DNA of 42,429 bases, taken from NCBI GenBank assembly GCA_041664965.1, contig JBAYJT010000010.1, positions 1 through 42,429 on the forward strand, in the 5' to 3' direction. Source of the DNA: JBAYJT01 sp041664965 (GTDB lineage: Bacteria; Pseudomonadota; Gammaproteobacteria; UBA9339). The position numbers and the translations under genes were made by a program. Positions 40,211 through 42,429 of this stretch are shown piece by piece. Positions within the stretch are counted from its first letter, which is position 1, and each line of letters opens with the position of its first letter. The notes beneath the pieces are model-generated. The model did not search any database and was not told where the DNA came from. It worked only from the letters and a program-made list of their open reading frames with translations.

Positions 40211-42429
40211 CTACATTGGAGAATACAACTCTGTGCTCTCTCGCCGGTTTGCAGGAGCTATATCTCCATCTCCTCGTTGAACTGCCACCCGCGTTCTTTG
40301 TCCACAGGACAACTGCTTTGGCTTTGTTCCGCTACTTTCTGCTCTACGTATATCCTCTTCGGATGCTAGCGCTTGATATTTATTTGAACTAAACAGCCAT
40401 CCCCAACATCCTCCTTGCTGTGTTGACTGGCGTTTATTAGCATTTCCTACGCCCGTATTTCGTGTTACAGATAGTATTGGTGTAGCTAGCAATGTTTGTT
40501 GTCGTTCCAAACGAACATTCTGATTGTCTGCAAGAGCTTCAGTAATACCTGCGGTGTTGAGCGCCCCTGATGACGAGGAACTGGAACTTGAGCTTGCAGA
40601 AGAAGTTGGTAAAGGCGCAGCTGGACGAGGAGTCAATAAGGGTTGCATCTCAACATCAGATGAAGAAGTCGCGTTCTTAAGACGAGTTGAAATAGATGGC
40701 TCTGGGTTAACCTTTTTTAAACAAGCAACCAAAGTAGGCATCTTATTGAATAATCTAAACCAAAAACTTTCATACCTACTATGACGTATACGCTCACACC
40801 CTTCTTTAGATTTTTTCTTTTCCGCAGCAGTTTCACAATCCGTAAAATCACCGCCCTCCATAGTTGAAGACGAACCAAGTATAGACCTGTTACGATCGTG
40901 CGTAGTTTGAGTGGAAGAATATTCTTTAGAAAATGACTTTCTTTCTTTGTCGGTATCCGTATGGCTTGGAACTTTTCCTTCTTTAACAAAACTCCGATTA
41001 CGCGCACTAACTGTTTCCTGCTTATCATTTGCTCTATCCGCAGCGCTTAAACATCCACCTGCAGTGCCTCCTTTCATAGTATGAGTAAGACTCAGCTCGG
41101 CATCAGCCTTATAACGACTATTCCAATGCGTATTTTTATATTTAAAATTAATGCACTTTAATTCCACTGCATCTAGAATCATCTGAGCATAGTTCGTTTC
41201 TTGTTTGGTTATTAAATATTTCACCAAATCGTCCATTGCTTTCTTAACTTTAGCATCCAGATTTGTAGCAGGACTCAGTAAAAACCTTCGAATAGTATAA
41301 AAATTATCTCGCTCTTTCGGTGGCAATTTATGCGATAATACTTGCAAATGACGCTCTGCGTGGCTCACTAATTTCATAGAATCTTCAAAATCGCATGTAC
41401 GCTTTTTTGTAAAGATTTTCGACCAATTAACACAATCGTTAACATCTAACATATCCAGTTCAATGCGGAGAAATCGTTCTGGTGAAAGTGGAGCTGGAGG
41501 ATTTAATACGACAACTCCCTGCTGCCGATCCAGGTAAAGTTTATTATCTTGAAAAAAATCACGAGCATACTGAACACCCTCAGCTTTACTGGACAATAAA
41601 GACCAATTTCCTCTTTGAAAGTTGTCAGATATTCCTATAAGACTGATCAGCAATATTGGAATTTTTATACATCTTTCATTTGCCGAATTTTCCTCTGCTA
41701 ATCTATCTAAATCCTTATGCCAAAAGGCGCAATACTCAATCATAGCTGTTTCTGCACAACTATAAATCTCAGCTAACACATTCTCCTTAGCTGCTTTTTT
41801 CCGCTCCGCAGGGTTTTTCATACTATATGGCTGAGGTATACCAGCCTGTAGATGGTAATCAGAATGTTTAACAGCGAGAGTACCCGCATCAAAAATCACA
41901 TTCCCGGTATGACAAGCATTACCCAGATTTGGTATGTTGCGATATCTGGAAGTTGTAGCTTGTTTACTAAAATCCTGCAAGTGATCTGAAAATAAACCTA
42001 TAACTTCCGAACCGTACTCTGTTTGAATATCTGTCAGCCAATTCTTGCCTTGTTGCCCCACTGGCCAGGAAGAAGGGAGTCCATCAGGTACTGCCATGGG
42101 GGTTGTCCAGGAAACGGCATCATCTTCATATAAAGACCAAACACTTTCAGCATTTCCATGTTCATCAAACTTAGACTTCGTCAACAAAAGATCAGTTAAA
42201 AAGCCCAAACCTTTAGCACGTTTTTGAGAGTCAGTGATTGTTTGACCATCACAATGTTTATACAAAAGCTCGCTCAAAACTTGGCGTAAATCATCGCATA
42301 GGGCACTAGCTTGCTCGTAGTTTGTATCTCGTATATTGCTATAAAACCAATTTAAGACTTTTTTTAACTCATCTGTTGCCGTCTTTAATTTCCCCGCATC
42401 CTCTGAATATTTGCGATTCAACGCTACTG
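40211..42429 (-). CDS. Candidate Dot/Icm effector, 5' end cut by window edge
   Basis: An open frame of at least 736 residues runs off the window; the first possible start inside it is a TTG at 42421 with no Shine-Dalgarno visible, and no stop separates it from the edge, so the true start is probably outside. The N-terminal 450 residues look folded and helical (WFYSNIRDTNYEQASALCDD; AEIYSCAETAMIEYCAFWHK), with no family I know. From about 460 it becomes charged, then Ser-rich (SASSSSSSSSSG). Eukaryote-like short motifs occur in the tail: EMQPLL (acidic dileucine form) and YQAL (YxxPhi form) beside a GGCWGWLF patch. The end RRESTELYSPM has two glutamates near the C-terminus. Effector status is inferred from composition and location beside a similar gene. 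Confidence 0.65.
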   Translation of the reverse strand, partial: VALNRKYSEDAGKLKTATDELKKVLNWFYSNIRDTNYEQASALCDDLRQVLSELLYKHCDGQTITDSQKRAKGLGFLTDLLLTKSKFDEHGNAESVWSLYEDDAVSWTTPMAVPDGLPSSWPVGQQGKNWLTDIQTEYGSEVIGLFSDHLQDFSKQATTSRYRNIPNLGNACHTGNVIFDAGTLAVKHSDYHLQAGIPQPYSMKNPAERKKAAKENVLAEIYSCAETAMIEYCAFWHKDLDRLAEENSANERCIKIPILLISLIGISDNFQRGNWSLLSSKAEGVQYARDFFQDNKLYLDRQQGVVVLNPPAPLSPERFLRIELDMLDVNDCVNWSKIFTKKRTCDFEDSMKLVSHAERHLQVLSHKLPPKERDNFYTIRRFLLSPATNLDAKVKKAMDDLVKYLITKQETNYAQMILDAVELKCINFKYKNTHWNSRYKADAELSLTHTMKGGTAGGCLSAADRANDKQETVSARNRSFVKEGKVPSHTDTDKERKSFSKEYSSTQTTHDRNRSILGSSSTMEGGDFTDCETAAEKKKSKEGCERIRHSRYESFWFRLFNKMPTLVACLKKVNPEPSISTRLKNATSSSDVEMQPLLTPRPAAPLPTSSASSSSSSSSSGALNTAGITEALADNQNVRLERQQTLLATPILSVTRNTGVGNANKRQSTQQGGCWGWLFSSNKYQALASEEDIRRAESSGTKPKQLSCGQRTRVAVQRGDGDIAPANRRESTELYSPM

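Overview
The window looks like chromosome of a low-GC, host-associated gammaproteobacterium of the Legionellales (Legionella/Coxiella/Berkiella-like). The main evidence is a nearly complete Dot/Icm type IVB secretion cluster (icmN/dotK, L, K, E, G, C, D, D', J, B) in the conserved order, an LbtU-type outer-membrane porin, and three large low-complexity proteins that look like secreted effectors. The genus is an inference; there is no rRNA gene in the window.

Layout. 1-640: the end of an IS903-like insertion sequence, abutting what may be a truncated toxin remnant, then an intact HTH antitoxin-like gene. 661-2056: lgt and rppH (minus strand). 2112-15349: the Dot/Icm operon, read leftwards from a promoter near 15.4 kb. 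It has tandem icmD paralogues, the first with its own likely promoter and terminator, and a DotG/IcmE greatly enlarged by about a hundred decapeptide repeats. 15673-16626: an Rpn-family PD-(D/E)XK nuclease gene bracketed by two copies of a dispersed repeat. 16649-21849: housekeeping genes (zapD, sspA, metG) and an LbtU-like porin. 22001-23755: a candidate effector with 13 consecutive prolines, an acidic C-terminal block and a PmrA-type box upstream. 23748-28353: rsmA, an ATPase_2-family protein coupled to it, cca, and a second ATPase of the DUF234 type. 28631-36922: a giant surface protein with an N-terminal beta-barrel-like region and many IPT/TIG and Big_2 Ig-like domains. 37068-42429: two more Ser/Pro/Ala-rich candidate effectors, the last cut by the window edge.

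How it fits together: the Dot/Icm machine would inject effectors into a eukaryotic host, and the giant Ig-like protein would serve adhesion. Two of the three candidate effectors have tandem CTTAA-type half-sites 11 bp apart upstream, resembling the PmrA box that co-regulates Dot/Icm effectors in Legionella and Coxiella.

The most unusual structure is a family of about 50 bp intergenic repeats. Seven copies were found by eye, scattered over the whole window; two lie in direct orientation around the Rpn nuclease gene, and one of them supplies its stop codon. Other points of note are nine C-x22-C cysteine pairs punctuating the DotG repeats, a heptamer tandem repeat upstream of lgt, and a displaced copy of the cca 3' end beyond the DUF234 ATPase gene.
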